From NCBI RefSeq assembly GCF_009910845.1, contig NZ_SIJB01000027.1, positions 62,001-126,000 of the forward strand: a DNA stretch of 64,000 nucleotides. Direction: 5' to 3'. The notes below the pieces were generated by a model. The model was not told the DNA's origin, did no database searches, and saw only the letters and a list, made by a program, of their open reading frames with translations. Origin of the DNA: Chengkuizengella marina (GTDB lineage: Bacteria; Bacillota; Bacilli; Paenibacillales; KCTC-33759). Positions within the stretch are counted from its first letter, which is position 1. Each line of letters opens with the position of its first letter. Made by a program: the position numbers and the translations under genes. This document shows positions 26,855 to 37,077 of the stretch, one piece after another.

Positions 26855-27784
26855 CTAATATACTTGCTCTTTAAAGAAAAAACCGTAAGAAAGTTCTCTA
26901 TTCGGATCTTGTACTTGTTTAATCTTTTCCAACCATTCCGGTTTAAACTTATATGAATCAGGATCTTCAAAATATAAATCAATCGCTTCACGATAACAGC
27001 GTACAACAGTTTCATTATATTCAATTGATTTTAACAGACCTTCAATTTTAACACTATCAACAGGTTCTTCCAATACTTCGTCTAACACATCAATTGTACA
27101 GATATCATCGGCACTCATGATGTGTGTACCATTTTCATCTTCAAAAATAGGCAGTTTTAAATCCTGTCTTTCATATTCAACTAAATACATATTACGATTC
27201 TGATCAAAATTTTCTGTCTCTTTCTTTCCAATATGACCCATATAACTTTTCACTAATTCACGTTTTGAATGATAAATGTTCGTAATCCCATGTATTTGAA
27301 TTTGAGATTCAAGCTTTAACTTTCCACTAATTTCTTGAATTTCCTCCAGATTCAACTCTCTTGCTAATATCATTCTTGTAGCACCTTTAGTTCCCCAATA
27401 ATTCGCCGTTACATAATTTGTAGATGTCATCTCCGTATTCCAATGTAAATCCATTGTAATGTTGAGCTGCTTTAAAATAGATATAATGGCAGGATCTCCA
27501 AAAACGATAGCATCCACATGACAATCATGTAATGTTTTTAAATAAGATGGTAATGTCTCTAGTTGTGCATTATTAAAAATATTGTTCACAGCAACGTATA
27601 TTTTAACCCCTTTTGCATGGGCGATTTGAACTGAAAGTTTAACCTCTTCCAGATTGAAATTTCCAGGTAGCCTTACTCCATACTCACTATGCCCAATATT
27701 CACTGCATCAGCTCCGGCTTGGATCAATCGTTCCAACTCTTCTATGGAACCGGCTGTAGTTAACAGCTCTGGTTTTTGTCTCAT
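26855..27784 (-). CDS. yrrN: U32-family protein without Cys cluster (YrrN/TrhP type)
   Basis: 309 residues. Starts RQKPELLTTAGSIEEL and has AGADAVNIGHSEYGVR, DLHWNTEMTSTN, ILARELNLEEIQ and VDSVKIEGLLKSIEY, parallel to YrrO. It lacks the four Cys and the C-terminal domain of YrrO, which is normal for the YrrN partner. It is expected to act with YrrO on tRNA uridine 34. GAGGTGA is six to seven bases before the ATG. It follows trmR at a 150-base gap and begins the yrrN-yrrO pair. Confidence 0.9.
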   Translation of the reverse strand: MRQKPELLTTAGSIEELERLIQAGADAVNIGHSEYGVRLPGNFNLEEVKLSVQIAHAKGVKIYVAVNNIFNNAQLETLPSYLKTLHDCHVDAIVFGDPAIISILKQLNITMDLHWNTEMTSTNYVTANYWGTKGATRMILARELNLEEIQEISGKLKLESQIQIHGITNIYHSKRELVKSYMGHIGKKETENFDQNRNMYLVEYERQDLKLPIFEDENGTHIMSADDICTIDVLDEVLEEPVDSVKIEGLLKSIEYNETVVRCYREAIDLYFEDPDSYKFKPEWLEKIKQVQDPNRELSYGFFFKEQVY

Positions 27785-27937
27785 TTATTTCACCTCGTAA
27801 AAGAATGTTCAAGCATTCCCTACTTACCTTAACTCTCTAGTATTAATATCATGACACATACTGTTGACTTAAGAGCAGCACTTCAAATGCTATTTATGTT
27901 TTGTTAACATTTAGAGTTTGCTTTTTTTATATTTTTA

Positions 27938-28573
27938 TTAATTGTATATAGATATGGCCAACCCATCTCCAATAGACACAAAACTAGTTTCTAATTGTGG
28001 ATGATTTGCTAACAAGTTGTTATATTGATTCAGTTTATTAATCATACTGCGAAATCTTGGTTCTACTTCATCTCGTTCTTTTGTAACAAAACCTTGAAAA
28101 AATACATTGTCTGAAATAATCATAGTTCCACGTTTACAATGTTTTAAAGACAGCTCTAAAAACTTAATGTATTGTCCTTTTGCCGCATCGATAAAAATAA
28201 AATCAAAGCTATCTTGTATAGCTGGCATTGTTTCAGCAGCATCACCAAGGATGAGTTCTATTCTATCTGAAACACCAGCTTCTTGAAAGTTCTGTACTGC
28301 TCTTGCAGCTCGCTTTTTATCCATTTCTAATGTTGTAATTTGTGCCATAGGTGCAGCTTCGGCCATATGGATACCAGAATACCCGATTGCAGACCCAATC
28401 TCAAGTATATTTTTAGGTTGAATACTTTGCAACAATACTTTGATAAATTGAATACTCTGAAGTTGTATATTTGGTATTCCTTCTTTTTTCGCTTCCTTTT
28501 CTAGTCTTTGCAGTACTTCATTTCGATCTGGAATCAGTTTTAAAATATACTCATTTATTTGTGGATCTATCAT
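27938..28573 (-). CDS. trmR: tRNA 5-hydroxyuridine-34 O-methyltransferase TrmR (YrrM)
   Basis: 211 residues. A class I SAM methyltransferase of the O-methyltransferase 3 family: NILEIGSAIGYSGI (SAM loop), TTLEMDKKRA, LILGDAAETM, FIFIDAAKGQY and ISDNVFFQG with metal-ligand Asp and Asn. In Bacillus TrmR converts ho5U34 to mo5U34. AAGGTGAT precedes the ATG by six bases. It lies between mltG and the two U32 genes that make its substrate, which supports the assignment. Confidence 0.92.
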   Translation of the reverse strand: MIDPQINEYILKLIPDRNEVLQRLEKEAKKEGIPNIQLQSIQFIKVLLQSIQPKNILEIGSAIGYSGIHMAEAAPMAQITTLEMDKKRAARAVQNFQEAGVSDRIELILGDAAETMPAIQDSFDFIFIDAAKGQYIKFLELSLKHCKRGTMIISDNVFFQGFVTKERDEVEPRFRSMINKLNQYNNLLANHPQLETSFVSIGDGLAISIYN

Positions 28574-28595
28574 ATTATATCACCTTAAATTTTAC

Positions 28596-29708
28596 TTAAT
28601 TTTGAGCGGTTTGTTTACTTTTCTTAATATTTTGTAAATGGCCTTCATAGGTCTCAGCAAACAAATGCTCCTGACTTCCATCTTTTTTTGTAACATAGTA
28701 ATAATAACTTGTTTCTTCTGGATAAAGTGCTGCTTCTATTGATAATATACTTGGACTTGCAATGGGTCCAGGAGGTAATCCCTCAACATAATACGTATTA
28801 TAAGGACTTTCAATCTCTAAGTCTTCGTACAATAAACGTTCCTTTGGCTCATCTAACGCATACTGCACAGTTGCATCAATCTCAAGTTTTATGCTTTTAT
28901 CTCTAATTCTGTTATAAATAACACCTGCTACCGTTTTTCTTTCTTCATCGACAACTACTTCTCTTTCAATAAGTGAAGCAATTGTCATCATTTCATGAAA
29001 AGTGATACCTTGATTCTCAAGCTGTTCCTGCCAGTTTTTAGGTAAAGTCATTAATTTCCTATCCAATTCTAAAAGCATTCTTTCAATGATTTCTTGCTCA
29101 CTGCTATCTGATTTCATTTCATACGTTTCAGGAAAAAGATAACCTTCCAAAACATACTTTAAATTTTCATCCTCTGGTATATTTTTAATGGACTCGCTTG
29201 AAAACAACTCAGGTTGCACTAGTAATTCATTTAAAACATCTATGTTAACTAAATTCTCTTGACTTAGCTTGTCCGCAATTTGAGATAGGGTATAACCTTC
29301 TGGGATTGTAAATTTGATAATATCAACTACAGTTTCACCATGATTTAATTTTTGAATAATTTTATCAATAGTGATCCCTGGTTTCATTTCATATTCACCT
29401 GCTTGGAAACGTTGTCCTTCATTCTTGAACTTTAAATAATAAGTAAAAGATGTTTGATTTCGAATAAGTCCTTTTTCTTCTAAGCGGTTTGCAATTTGTT
29501 TTGAATTCATCCCTGGATCAACGATAAAACGTATGTTTTCATCCTGTGCTTCAACCGGCTGTAAAGAGCTGTATCCATAAAAAACACCACCCGCTATAAC
29601 GCCTACAATTAAAAAAATGATGAAAGATACAATGGCCAATACGATTTTTACTTTTTTCCATCCATTTCGGGACCCCGTTTTTTCAACAAAATCTTCTTGA
29701 TTTTCCAA
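28596..29708 (-). CDS. mltG: Endolytic murein transglycosylase MltG (YceG family)
   Basis: 370 residues. A basic cytoplasmic stub, one membrane helix at about 22-48, a LysM-like domain (about 100-150), then the catalytic domain with EGYLFPETYEM, ASLIEREV (catalytic Glu) and YNTYYVEGLPPGPIASPS. It cuts nascent peptidoglycan strands at the outer face of the membrane. Start is TTG 29708 with GGAGG ten bases upstream. It lies 22 bases before trmR and after yrzB. Confidence 0.95.
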   Translation of the reverse strand: MENQEDFVEKTGSRNGWKKVKIVLAIVSFIIFLIVGVIAGGVFYGYSSLQPVEAQDENIRFIVDPGMNSKQIANRLEEKGLIRNQTSFTYYLKFKNEGQRFQAGEYEMKPGITIDKIIQKLNHGETVVDIIKFTIPEGYTLSQIADKLSQENLVNIDVLNELLVQPELFSSESIKNIPEDENLKYVLEGYLFPETYEMKSDSSEQEIIERMLLELDRKLMTLPKNWQEQLENQGITFHEMMTIASLIEREVVVDEERKTVAGVIYNRIRDKSIKLEIDATVQYALDEPKERLLYEDLEIESPYNTYYVEGLPPGPIASPSILSIEAALYPEETSYYYYVTKKDGSQEHLFAETYEGHLQNIKKSKQTAQN

Positions 29709-29836
29709 GGCGAAAATTCCTCCTTATAGCAACTTAAAGTTTTAAAGTTCAGTTTTCATCAATAATAAATAAACTACTCTCATACGTAGAAAAAAGCGGA
29801 CTAGGCCGCTCAATTCTTATTTATTATAACATATTA

Positions 29837-30154
29837 TTATTCTTGTAAATCAGATTCAGCTAGTAAGGTATTAAAAGTTTCTTCAACAAGATTCCATTCT
29901 TCATCATCATCAATGGTGAAAAGTTTAAGGTCATCCCCATCCTCTTCATAACGGAAGGGATACACTTCATCAACCTCATCATCTTCATTAGCATTCGCGC
30001 TCTCAGGTACAACCATCATGTACTTTGCACCTGTTTCATGAACTTCAAATTGCATTATAATCTCGAATGGTTCATCTTCACCTTGTTCATTTTTTATAAA
30101 AATTGACCCTAAATCATCTTCTAGTATTGTTTCGTTGTTATTTTCTTCACTCAT
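29837..30154 (-). CDS. yrzB: DUF1292-family protein YrzB
   Basis: 105 residues, very acidic. Seen: LGSIFIKNEQGEDEPFEIIMQFE and VYPFRYEEDGDDLKLFTIDDDEEW, the family core. Start chosen at ATG 30154, with AGGAGG eight bases upstream. Function unknown, but it is nearly always next to ruvX and ireB in Firmicutes, as here (21 bases after ruvX). Confidence 0.92.
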   Translation of the reverse strand: MSEENNNETILEDDLGSIFIKNEQGEDEPFEIIMQFEVHETGAKYMMVVPESANANEDDEVDEVYPFRYEEDGDDLKLFTIDDDEEWNLVEETFNTLLAESDLQE

Positions 30155-30175
30155 CAATAAAACCTCCTAAATCAA

Positions 30176-30586
30176 CTATTTTTTTGCATCTAAGTAACTT
30201 TGCAATATAAATACTGCTGCCATTTTATCAATCACTTGTTTTCTTTTTTTTCGGCTCATATTAGCCTCTAATAAAGTGCGTTCTGCTGAAACAGTTGTTA
30301 ACCTTTCATCCCACATATGAATTGGCAATTCCAACACTTTTTTAAGAGTTTCACCATATTGAATGCAAAGCTGCCCACGCTCTCCTATACTTCCATCCAT
30401 ATTTTTAGGTAGTCCTAAAACAATTTCATCTATATCATATTCTTTAATGATTGCTTGTAATCTTGAAAAATCTTCTTTTTTGCTTTTTCTTTTTATCACT
30501 TCTATGCCTTGTGCTGTCCAGCCTAACTCATCACTTACAGCAATGCCAATCGTTTTATCACCGTAATCTAAACCCATTTTTCGCAT
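30176..30586 (-). CDS. ruvX: Holliday junction resolvase-like RuvX (YqgF family, YrrK)
   Basis: 136 residues with an RNase H-like fold. Seen: MGLDYGDKTIGIAVSD (first catalytic Asp), IDEIVLGLPKNMDGSIGER, WDERLTTVSAERTL (DERLT, catalytic Glu) and DKMAAVFILQSYLD (last Asp). Proposed roles include junction resolution and 16S rRNA 5'-end processing. AAGGAG precedes the ATG. A strong terminator lies between it and ireB, so the ruvX-yrzB-mltG-trmR run has its own promoter or depends on read-through. Confidence 0.93.
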   Translation of the reverse strand: MRKMGLDYGDKTIGIAVSDELGWTAQGIEVIKRKSKKEDFSRLQAIIKEYDIDEIVLGLPKNMDGSIGERGQLCIQYGETLKKVLELPIHMWDERLTTVSAERTLLEANMSRKKRKQVIDKMAAVFILQSYLDAKK

Positions 30587-30624
30587 GCAAAATTCTCCTT
30601 AACCCTAAAAACACTTCTAAGTAT

Positions 30625-30649
30625 AAAAAGCCCGATGGAGAACCATCGG
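30625..30649 (-). terminator. Terminator between ireB and ruvX
   Basis: 7-bp GC-rich stem (30632-30638 with 30643-30649), four-base loop, then five T on the minus strand. It lies 12 bases past the ireB stop. Confidence 0.85.
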
Positions 30650-30660
30650 TCTTTCATTTT

Positions 30661-30921
30661 TTAACGATGCTGACTTAAGTATGAACGAACTAATTCTTCA
30701 ATAAGCTCATCTCGTTCTTGTTTCCCAATCATCGTTCTAGCATTATTATGTCGGGGAATATATGCAGGATCTCCAGACAACAAATAACCAACAATCTGAT
30801 TGATTGGATTATATCCCTTTTCCTTTAAAGCATCATATACGGTTAATAAAATTTCCTGAGAAGTTTGCTCACCGTCTTTGCTCATTTTAAAATGCATTGT
30901 TCTATCCATGTTGTTGCTCAT
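30661..30921 (-). CDS. ireB: IreB-family regulatory phosphoprotein (YrzL)
   Basis: 86 residues from ATG 30921 (GGAGG seven bases upstream; a GTG three bases earlier is also possible). Seen: [46 protein letters not shown] and IEELVRSYL, near-invariant in the family. In Enterococcus IreB is phosphorylated on N-terminal Thr by the PASTA kinase IreK and affects cephalosporin resistance. It follows alaS by about 160 bases. Confidence 0.95.
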   Translation of the reverse strand: MSNNMDRTMHFKMSKDGEQTSQEILLTVYDALKEKGYNPINQIVGYLLSGDPAYIPRHNNARTMIGKQERDELIEELVRSYLSQHR

Positions 30922-31084
30922 CACCGCACCTCCCGATTTTAAATACCACTATTTTTAAGAAAATCACTATAGATTGAACTCTCATTTTCCTATACAAAAT
31001 CTATAATCACTTAAGATATATATATTATAGGATGTTATAGCTTCATCATATCATAAAATAGAATTAAATAGATGTTAATTCTGC

Positions 31085-33718
31085 TTATTTAGCTTGAATT
31101 TGTTTGATATATTCTTCAACACTATCAAGAGCTTGTTGCAACTTAGATGGATCTTTACCTCCAGCTTGTGCCATATCTGGACGTCCACCCCCGCCACCAC
31201 CACAAATGGCTGCTACCTCTTTAATCATCTTTCCTGCATGATAACCTTGTTTAACTAAATCAGTCGTAACTGCAGATGCAAGTTGTACTTTTCCGTCATT
31301 AACAGTACCAAATACGATTACAACTGACTTTAACTTTTCTTTTAGTTCATCAATCATAGTACGCATTGTATCAGTATTTACTTGTTTCAATTGTGCAACT
31401 AATACTGGTACATTTCCAACTTGTTTCACCTGATCTGATAATGAACCCGCTTCAATCGAGTTTAATTTCCCTCGTAATGACTCATTTTCTCTTGTTAGCT
31501 CTTTATTTTGTGTTAATAACATTTCAATTCTTTTTGGTACTTCTTCAATTTTTGTTTTTAACAGTTGAGAGCCTTGATCTAAAAGTTCTAGTTGATTTGA
31601 TAAAAATTGATACGCATGTTTTCCAGTCACAGCTTCAATACGTCGAATACCTGAACCTATTCCATTTTCACTTAAAATTTTGAACAATCCAATTTGTGAT
31701 GTTTGATTTACATGGCAACCTCCGCATAATTCAATGCTATAATCCCCAACTTGAACTACTCTCACAGTGTCTCCATATTTTTCACCAAATAAAGCCATAG
31801 CGCCCATTGCCTTTGCTTCATTTAAGGACTTTTGCTCAATTTTTAAAATCGTGTTATTCCATATTTGTGCGTTTACTTTTTGTTCTATCTGTGTTAATTC
31901 TTCTTCACTTATACTCTCAAAATGTGAAAAATCAAATCTTAATCTTTCAGGTGCCACCAATGAGCCCGCTTGTTTGACATGATCACCTAATACTTCCTTC
32001 AAAGATTTATGCAGTAGATGAGTAGCCGTATGATTCTTAACAATATCTTCTCGCATTTCTTTAGCAACAATCGCTTTTACTTCATCCCCAACTTTCATAG
32101 TGCCAGATTCTATCTGCACTGTGTGAACATGCTGACCATTTGCTGCTTTAAACACATCTTCTACATTTCCTTGAAAAGATTTATTCTCAATTTTTCCATG
32201 ATCACTTACTTGTCCACCACTTTCAGCATAAAATGGTGTCTGATCTAAAACAACTAGGCAAGTATTACTTTCACTAACAATATCAACAAGTTGATCATTA
32301 AAAATAATGGCTTCAACTTTTGCTTGAACCTCCAAGTTATTATATCCAACAAATTCACTTTTAACCTCTAAGTCAGTCAGTGGACCTCCCTGAACCTTCA
32401 TGCTGTCAACCTCTTGTCTTGCTGCTCTAGCTCTTTCACGCTGTTTCTGCATGGCTTGTTCAAATCCATCATGATCTACTGTGAATCCATTTTCCTTTGC
32501 AAAGTCTTCTGTTAAATCTAATGGAAATCCATAAGTATCATATAATTTAAAAGATTGATCTCCAGTAATTTCAGATATCCCCTGTTTGTTAGCCTCTTGA
32601 ATCATTTGTGCTAAAATATTTAAACCATCTGATAAAGTTTCATGGAAACGTTCTTCTTCAACACGAACAATTTTTTCAATAAACTGTTGTTTTTCTACAA
32701 TTTCTTTATAATATCCGCCCATAACAGAGGCTACTATTGGGATTAAACGATATAAAAACGGTTCATTTACTCCAAGTACTTTCCCATATCTTACTGCTCT
32801 ACGAAGTAAGCGTCTAATTACATATCCTCGACCTTCATTTGAAGGTAGAACTCCATCACCTATTGCAAATGTAACTGTTCGAATATGATCTGCAATCACC
32901 TTAAGTGCAACGTCTATTTCAGCCTTTTCTTTATACTTAACGTTCGCAATCGAGCATGTTTCTTGTATAGTTGGAAGAAATAGATCTGTATCAAAAGTAG
33001 AATCTACATCTTGTAATATCGTTGTAAATCGCTCTAACCCTGCACCCGTATCTATATTTTTATTAGGTAAAGGTGTATAGGATCCATCCTTATTATGATT
33101 AAATTGAGAGAACACAAGATTCCATACTTCTAAAAACCGTTCATTCTCACCGGCAGGATTTACCTCTGGATCAGATATGTCCCCATAAGCATCTCCACGA
33201 TCATAAAATATCTCTGTACAAGGGCCACAAGGACCTTCCCCTATATCCCAAAAATTATCTTCATCTAATTTATATATTCTCTCTTTAGGAATCCCTATTT
33301 TTTCATTCCATATTTTATAAGCTTCATCATCTTCATAATGCACTGTAACAGATAGTCGGTCTGGATCAAAACCGATCCACTTCTTATCCGTTAAAAATTC
33401 CCATGCCCATGTAATCGTTTCTTCTTTAAAATAATCACCGATGGAGAAGTTGCCTAACATTTCAAACAGTGTATGATGACGTTTTGTTTTACCTACATTC
33501 TCAATATCATTGGTACGTATACACTTCTGCGCATTTGCAATTCGAGGGTTGTCCGGTTTTACTGTACCATCAAAGTAACGTTTTAGTGGTGCCATCCCGG
33601 CATTAATCCATAACAAAGATGGGTCGTTATGTGGAACTAATGAGGCGCTTTCTTCTATTTTATGGCCTTTTGTTTTAAAAAAATCTAACCACTTTTGACG
33701 TATTTCTCCTGACTTCAA
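31085..33718 (-). CDS. alaS: Alanyl-tRNA synthetase
   Basis: 877 residues. Start chosen at TTG 33718, since GAGGAGG lies eight bases upstream and the product then begins [19 protein letters not shown] as in other AlaS; a frame from ATG 33742 runs through the ribosome site. Class II core has [18 protein letters not shown] and GAGLERF; the editing site has NHTATHLLH and CGGCHV; the C-terminal C-Ala domain ends with [16 protein letters not shown]. No T-box was seen in the 170 bases upstream. Confidence 0.97.
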   Translation of the reverse strand: MKSGEIRQKWLDFFKTKGHKIEESASLVPHNDPSLLWINAGMAPLKRYFDGTVKPDNPRIANAQKCIRTNDIENVGKTKRHHTLFEMLGNFSIGDYFKEETITWAWEFLTDKKWIGFDPDRLSVTVHYEDDEAYKIWNEKIGIPKERIYKLDEDNFWDIGEGPCGPCTEIFYDRGDAYGDISDPEVNPAGENERFLEVWNLVFSQFNHNKDGSYTPLPNKNIDTGAGLERFTTILQDVDSTFDTDLFLPTIQETCSIANVKYKEKAEIDVALKVIADHIRTVTFAIGDGVLPSNEGRGYVIRRLLRRAVRYGKVLGVNEPFLYRLIPIVASVMGGYYKEIVEKQQFIEKIVRVEEERFHETLSDGLNILAQMIQEANKQGISEITGDQSFKLYDTYGFPLDLTEDFAKENGFTVDHDGFEQAMQKQRERARAARQEVDSMKVQGGPLTDLEVKSEFVGYNNLEVQAKVEAIIFNDQLVDIVSESNTCLVVLDQTPFYAESGGQVSDHGKIENKSFQGNVEDVFKAANGQHVHTVQIESGTMKVGDEVKAIVAKEMREDIVKNHTATHLLHKSLKEVLGDHVKQAGSLVAPERLRFDFSHFESISEEELTQIEQKVNAQIWNNTILKIEQKSLNEAKAMGAMALFGEKYGDTVRVVQVGDYSIELCGGCHVNQTSQIGLFKILSENGIGSGIRRIEAVTGKHAYQFLSNQLELLDQGSQLLKTKIEEVPKRIEMLLTQNKELTRENESLRGKLNSIEAGSLSDQVKQVGNVPVLVAQLKQVNTDTMRTMIDELKEKLKSVVIVFGTVNDGKVQLASAVTTDLVKQGYHAGKMIKEVAAICGGGGGGRPDMAQAGGKDPSKLQQALDSVEEYIKQIQAK

Positions 33719-33768
33719 TCTTGTTACCTCCTCAAGAACCATATATATATTAAATAAATTACTTCATG

Positions 33769-33790
33769 AAAAAAGTCCCTATACAGGGAC
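33769..33790 (-). terminator. Terminator of the AI-2E gene
   Basis: GTCCCT/AGGGAC stem (33775-33780 with 33785-33790), four-base loop and six T on the minus strand. It lies between the AI-2E gene and alaS, so alaS needs its own promoter within about 50 bases or is read through. Confidence 0.75.
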
Positions 33791-33914
33791 GAATAATTAG
33801 TATTTTTTATGTATTTCAATGAATTTCCCTATATTAATTCATTAAAAAATTATAAACTTATACACCTTTATTGTCAAACTATAGGGATTTTAGGTTAAGT
33901 TATTCTATTTTTAT

Positions 33915-34985
33915 TTACGTTTTTTTTCGCTGAACATAATAATCAAAAACATGATGAACAATTACTTTCATAACAGCAAAAACAGGAACCGCTAAGATCA
34001 ATCCTACAACACCTGCCAATTCTCCTCCAACAAGTAAGGCAAATATAATCGACATTGGATGTAAATGTAATGTCCTGCCAACAATTTGAGGAGAAATTAC
34101 ATTTCCCTCTAATATTTGAACAATAATATTTACAATAGCAACAAATAAAACCATTTTAAAAGAAATAGTCGCCGCCATAATGATCGCAGGTGCTGCACCA
34201 AAAAATGGCCCTAAATAAGGAATGATGTTAAAAACAGCAACAACACTTGCTAATAATAGAGCGTAAGGCATACCAATAACCCAATACCCAATATACGCTA
34301 ATATACCTACTACGACACAAACTAAAAACTGCCCTCGTATGTAATTTCCAAGTGCCTCATCAATATTGATTAATAAACGAACTGTTTGCTTGCGGTGTTT
34401 ACTTGGAATGATAGCTAAAGAGCCTTTTTCAATTAACTTAAAGTCTTTTAACATATAAAAGGCTAGAAACGGAACGATGAAAGCAAGAAACATCATATTA
34501 ATATAACTTCCTATATCACTAATGAGTTGAGAAACTTCTTTACCAATATTATTTTCAAAATTCATAAGTGAATTAGTTACTCCAAGTCGAACAGATTCTG
34601 GAAAAAAGCGATTTTCATATACATAATCTAGCCATTTTTGTACCGTAGCAGTTAATTCGGGTAAATGTTCATTGAGTTCTTTCAATTGTTTCATAAACAT
34701 CGGAATTAAATTCATTAATATTACAGTAATCGAAGTAACAAATACTGCGTAAATTAGCAAAACAGCTAGGGTTCTCGGGACTTTACGAACACTAAGTAAA
34801 TTAACTATTGGATTCAAAACATACGAAATAATCATAGCGATAATAAATGGTGCTAAAACAGCACTGACAAAATTATATATGCCAATTATCATTGGTTTGA
34901 TTTGCAGCAGCATAAACAAAGCAGCCATGATTAACAAAATATAAATTAATATGACAAAAAAACGATTGTTTAGAAAACGTTCCAT
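33915..34985 (-). CDS. AI-2E-family transporter (YrrI)
   Basis: 356 residues with about eight membrane helices in the 2+1+5 arrangement of this family. Seen: FIIAMIISYVLNPIVNLL, VPFLAFYMLKDF, NYIRGQFLVCVVVGILAYIGYW, FNIIPYLGPFFGAAPA and VISPQIVGRTLHLHPM. Some relatives export AI-2 and others are Na+/H+ antiporters; the conserved alaS neighbourhood does not decide. GGGGAG is six bases before the ATG. Confidence 0.9.
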   Translation of the reverse strand: MERFLNNRFFVILIYILLIMAALFMLLQIKPMIIGIYNFVSAVLAPFIIAMIISYVLNPIVNLLSVRKVPRTLAVLLIYAVFVTSITVILMNLIPMFMKQLKELNEHLPELTATVQKWLDYVYENRFFPESVRLGVTNSLMNFENNIGKEVSQLISDIGSYINMMFLAFIVPFLAFYMLKDFKLIEKGSLAIIPSKHRKQTVRLLINIDEALGNYIRGQFLVCVVVGILAYIGYWVIGMPYALLLASVVAVFNIIPYLGPFFGAAPAIIMAATISFKMVLFVAIVNIIVQILEGNVISPQIVGRTLHLHPMSIIFALLVGGELAGVVGLILAVPVFAVMKVIVHHVFDYYVQRKKT

Positions 34986-35084
34986 AATTTCTCCCCAACA
35001 CTTTGAATTTCTAGTACAAGTTATTGTATTTTAAAGTATATGTACTAAAAGTAGAAAATAACCACTAAGTTTCCCAACCTCAAC

Positions 35085-35126
35085 AAAAAAAAACACCTAG
35101 AGAAGATTAAAATTTCTCTAAGTGTT
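35085..35126 (-). terminator. Terminator after the zinc-ribbon gene
   Basis: 13-bp stem with two mismatches (35092-35104 with 35114-35126), followed on the minus strand by nine T. It closes the transcript of the genes at 35155-37500. Confidence 0.85.
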
Positions 35127-35154
35127 ATGTTTAATTTTTTAAATTTTTAGTATT

Positions 35155-35373
35155 TTAAGTTGCGTGTATTTCTTGGATCTCTTCTGACATTTCTTCTTCA
35201 AAAAATAAATCATCCAGAGAACTGAGGGAACCATCTTCTTCTACTTGAAATACTGACATTTTTTCTCCATTAACTGTTAGTTCTATGAAACAACCCCAAC
35301 AGTAAAATTGATGTGATCCTATTTTTCCAATATCTTTAGAATTACAATTTGGACAACGTAACACCTTATTCAC
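35155..35373 (-). CDS. Small zinc-ribbon protein
   Basis: 72 residues. CPNC at 7-10 and CWGC at 25-28 form a treble-clef or zinc-ribbon site; the C-terminal half is acidic. Start is GTG 35373 with AAGGG upstream. It follows the PRC-barrel gene by 18 bases and ends the operon. Function unknown; similar small ribbon proteins occur at this position in relatives. Confidence 0.7.
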   Translation of the reverse strand: MNKVLRCPNCNSKDIGKIGSHQFYCWGCFIELTVNGEKMSVFQVEEDGSLSSLDDLFFEEEMSEEIQEIHAT

Positions 35374-35391
35374 CCTATCCCTTCGAATTAA

Positions 35392-35898
35392 TCATGAATC
35401 CTCCAGATCTTGTTCACTCTGAACAGGAACGATTATTGCGTCTTTTCCTACGGTTATCTGTATAGGAGCAGGCATCCACTTTTTTCCATCCTGTATATCT
35501 GAGATTAAACCATCTGTTAATTCATATCCTATTATTTTTCTTCCCAATTTCCCACCAAAATAAACATCATCAACCATTCCTAATTCATGACCATTCACCG
35601 TTAAAATTGGAAGACCCAGTATTTTTTTCTCTCCATCGTATAAAGGATGAAACTGATTAGATACATCATCTAGCTGCTGAATAACCTCTTCATTTTGTAT
35701 GGTTACAGCATCTTTACCAAAGGAAATTATATTTTTCCAATCCACAATTCTAGTTGAAGAAAACCAGCGTTTTCCTTCTAAAATAATTGCTTGAATTTCC
35801 CAATTATTGTTAAGTAGAAAATCTTTTACAGAGCCTGTTTGCTCACCCTTCTCAATCTCAATGACGGGTAATCCAATGATATCTCTGGCTTTATGCAA
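35392..35898 (-). CDS. yrrD: PRC-barrel domain protein (YrrD-like)
   Basis: 168 residues with two PRC-barrel modules. The first has GLPVIEIEKGEQTGSVKDFLL and the second GLPILTVNGHELGMVDDVYFG (each given in part), with IQAIILEGKRWF between. Such modules mediate protein or RNA contacts; the role of YrrD is not known. Start is TTG 35898 with GGGAGAG seven bases upstream. It follows the cysteine desulfurase gene by 16 bases. In Bacillus the recD2 gene stands before it; no such gene is present here. Confidence 0.85.
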   Translation of the reverse strand: MHKARDIIGLPVIEIEKGEQTGSVKDFLLNNNWEIQAIILEGKRWFSSTRIVDWKNIISFGKDAVTIQNEEVIQQLDDVSNQFHPLYDGEKKILGLPILTVNGHELGMVDDVYFGGKLGRKIIGYELTDGLISDIQDGKKWMPAPIQITVGKDAIIVPVQSEQDLEDS

Positions 35899-35914
35899 AA
35901 TATAACTCTCCCTT

Positions 35915-37063
35915 CTACTTACTACGTAAACGATTCACAATGGTTCCAATTTTTTTTGCAGCTGTTATGATTTCTTTTTTTGTATTATTTATACCCAAAC
36001 TGAAACGAATGGCTCCTTTTTTCAATTCGGGAGAAATATCCATTGCATCTAATACATGTGAGTCCTCGATAGAACCAGATGTACAAGCAGACCCACTAGA
36101 AGCTGCAATCCCTTCAATATCAAAATTCATCAACAACGTTTCCTTGTTCATTTGTTGAAAACTTACATTTAAAATATGCGGCAATCTTTTGATAGGATGA
36201 CCATTAATAACGAAACCTTCATGTCCTAATTCTTCTCTTAACTTTTCAATCAACAGAGATCTTAAACCATTTAGAATTTTCTGATTTTTATCTACATTAT
36301 GAACGGAAAGCTCAATCGCCTTAGAAAAACCTACAATGGCTGCAAGATTTTCCGTACCTGCACGACGTTTACGTTCTTGGTTTCCACCATATATATTAGG
36401 AAGTATTTGCATTTTTTTATTTACATACAGTAAACCAATACCTTTAGGTCCATTAATTTTATGTGCAGAAAGACTCATAAGATCAACAGGAAGATCTAAA
36501 AGGTTAATCTTTATTTTACCCAATGTTTGCACAGCATCTACATGAAAATAAATTCCTTTTTCACGCGCCAAACCACCGATTTCCTCAATCGGTTGTAGTG
36601 TTCCAACTTCGTTGTTTCCATAGTGAATACTAATTAATACTGTCTCGGGTTTGATTGCTTTATTCAAATCTTCAATTGAAACTAAACCAGTATTGTCAAC
36701 AGGTAGGTAAGTAACGGCATGTCCTAGATCTTCTAGTTGTTGGCAAGAGCTTAATACAGCTTTATGTTCACTCTGAGTTGTTATCACATGTACAGGTTTT
36801 TGTTTACTTGCCGCTATAGTACCCATAATAGCTAAATTAACACTTTCTGTTCCACCACTTGTAAAAATAATCTCATTTGGACGGCAATTCAAATGTGATG
36901 CTATAGAGTCACGTGATGCATCTAAAGCTATTTTGGCACTTCTACCATAAGAATGGAGGCTTGAAGGATTTCCATAATGCTCTTTCAGAAAGGGTACCAT
37001 TACATCAAAAACTTCAGGGTGCAGCGGAGTTGCTGCAGCATGGTCTAAATAAATATTATGCAT
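35915..37063 (-). CDS. iscS: Cysteine desulfurase (IscS/NifS family, YrvO)
   Basis: 382 residues. PLP enzyme that takes sulfur from cysteine. Seen: YLDHAAATPLHPEV, FTSGGTESVNLAI, HVDAVQTLGKI with the PLP site, SLSAHKINGPKGIGLLY with the PLP Lys, and the mobile loop SSGSACTSGS with the catalytic Cys. YrvO in Bacillus feeds MnmA for 2-thiouridine, and mnmA lies just beyond cymR. AAGGTGAT precedes the ATG. Fourteen bases separate it from cymR, so they are co-transcribed. Confidence 0.95.
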   Translation of the reverse strand: MHNIYLDHAAATPLHPEVFDVMVPFLKEHYGNPSSLHSYGRSAKIALDASRDSIASHLNCRPNEIIFTSGGTESVNLAIMGTIAASKQKPVHVITTQSEHKAVLSSCQQLEDLGHAVTYLPVDNTGLVSIEDLNKAIKPETVLISIHYGNNEVGTLQPIEEIGGLAREKGIYFHVDAVQTLGKIKINLLDLPVDLMSLSAHKINGPKGIGLLYVNKKMQILPNIYGGNQERKRRAGTENLAAIVGFSKAIELSVHNVDKNQKILNGLRSLLIEKLREELGHEGFVINGHPIKRLPHILNVSFQQMNKETLLMNFDIEGIAASSGSACTSGSIEDSHVLDAMDISPELKKGAIRFSLGINNTKKEIITAAKKIGTIVNRLRSK

Positions 37064-37077
37064 TGTTAATCACCTTG

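Noticed and set aside
26833-27024. 63-codon minus-strand frame over the yrrN 3' end
   Set aside because: It lies in another frame of yrrN and has no ribosome site.
33743-33914. T-box leader for alaS
   Set aside because: No T-box motif or long leader was found; the hairpin at 33769-33790 is the terminator of the AI-2E gene.
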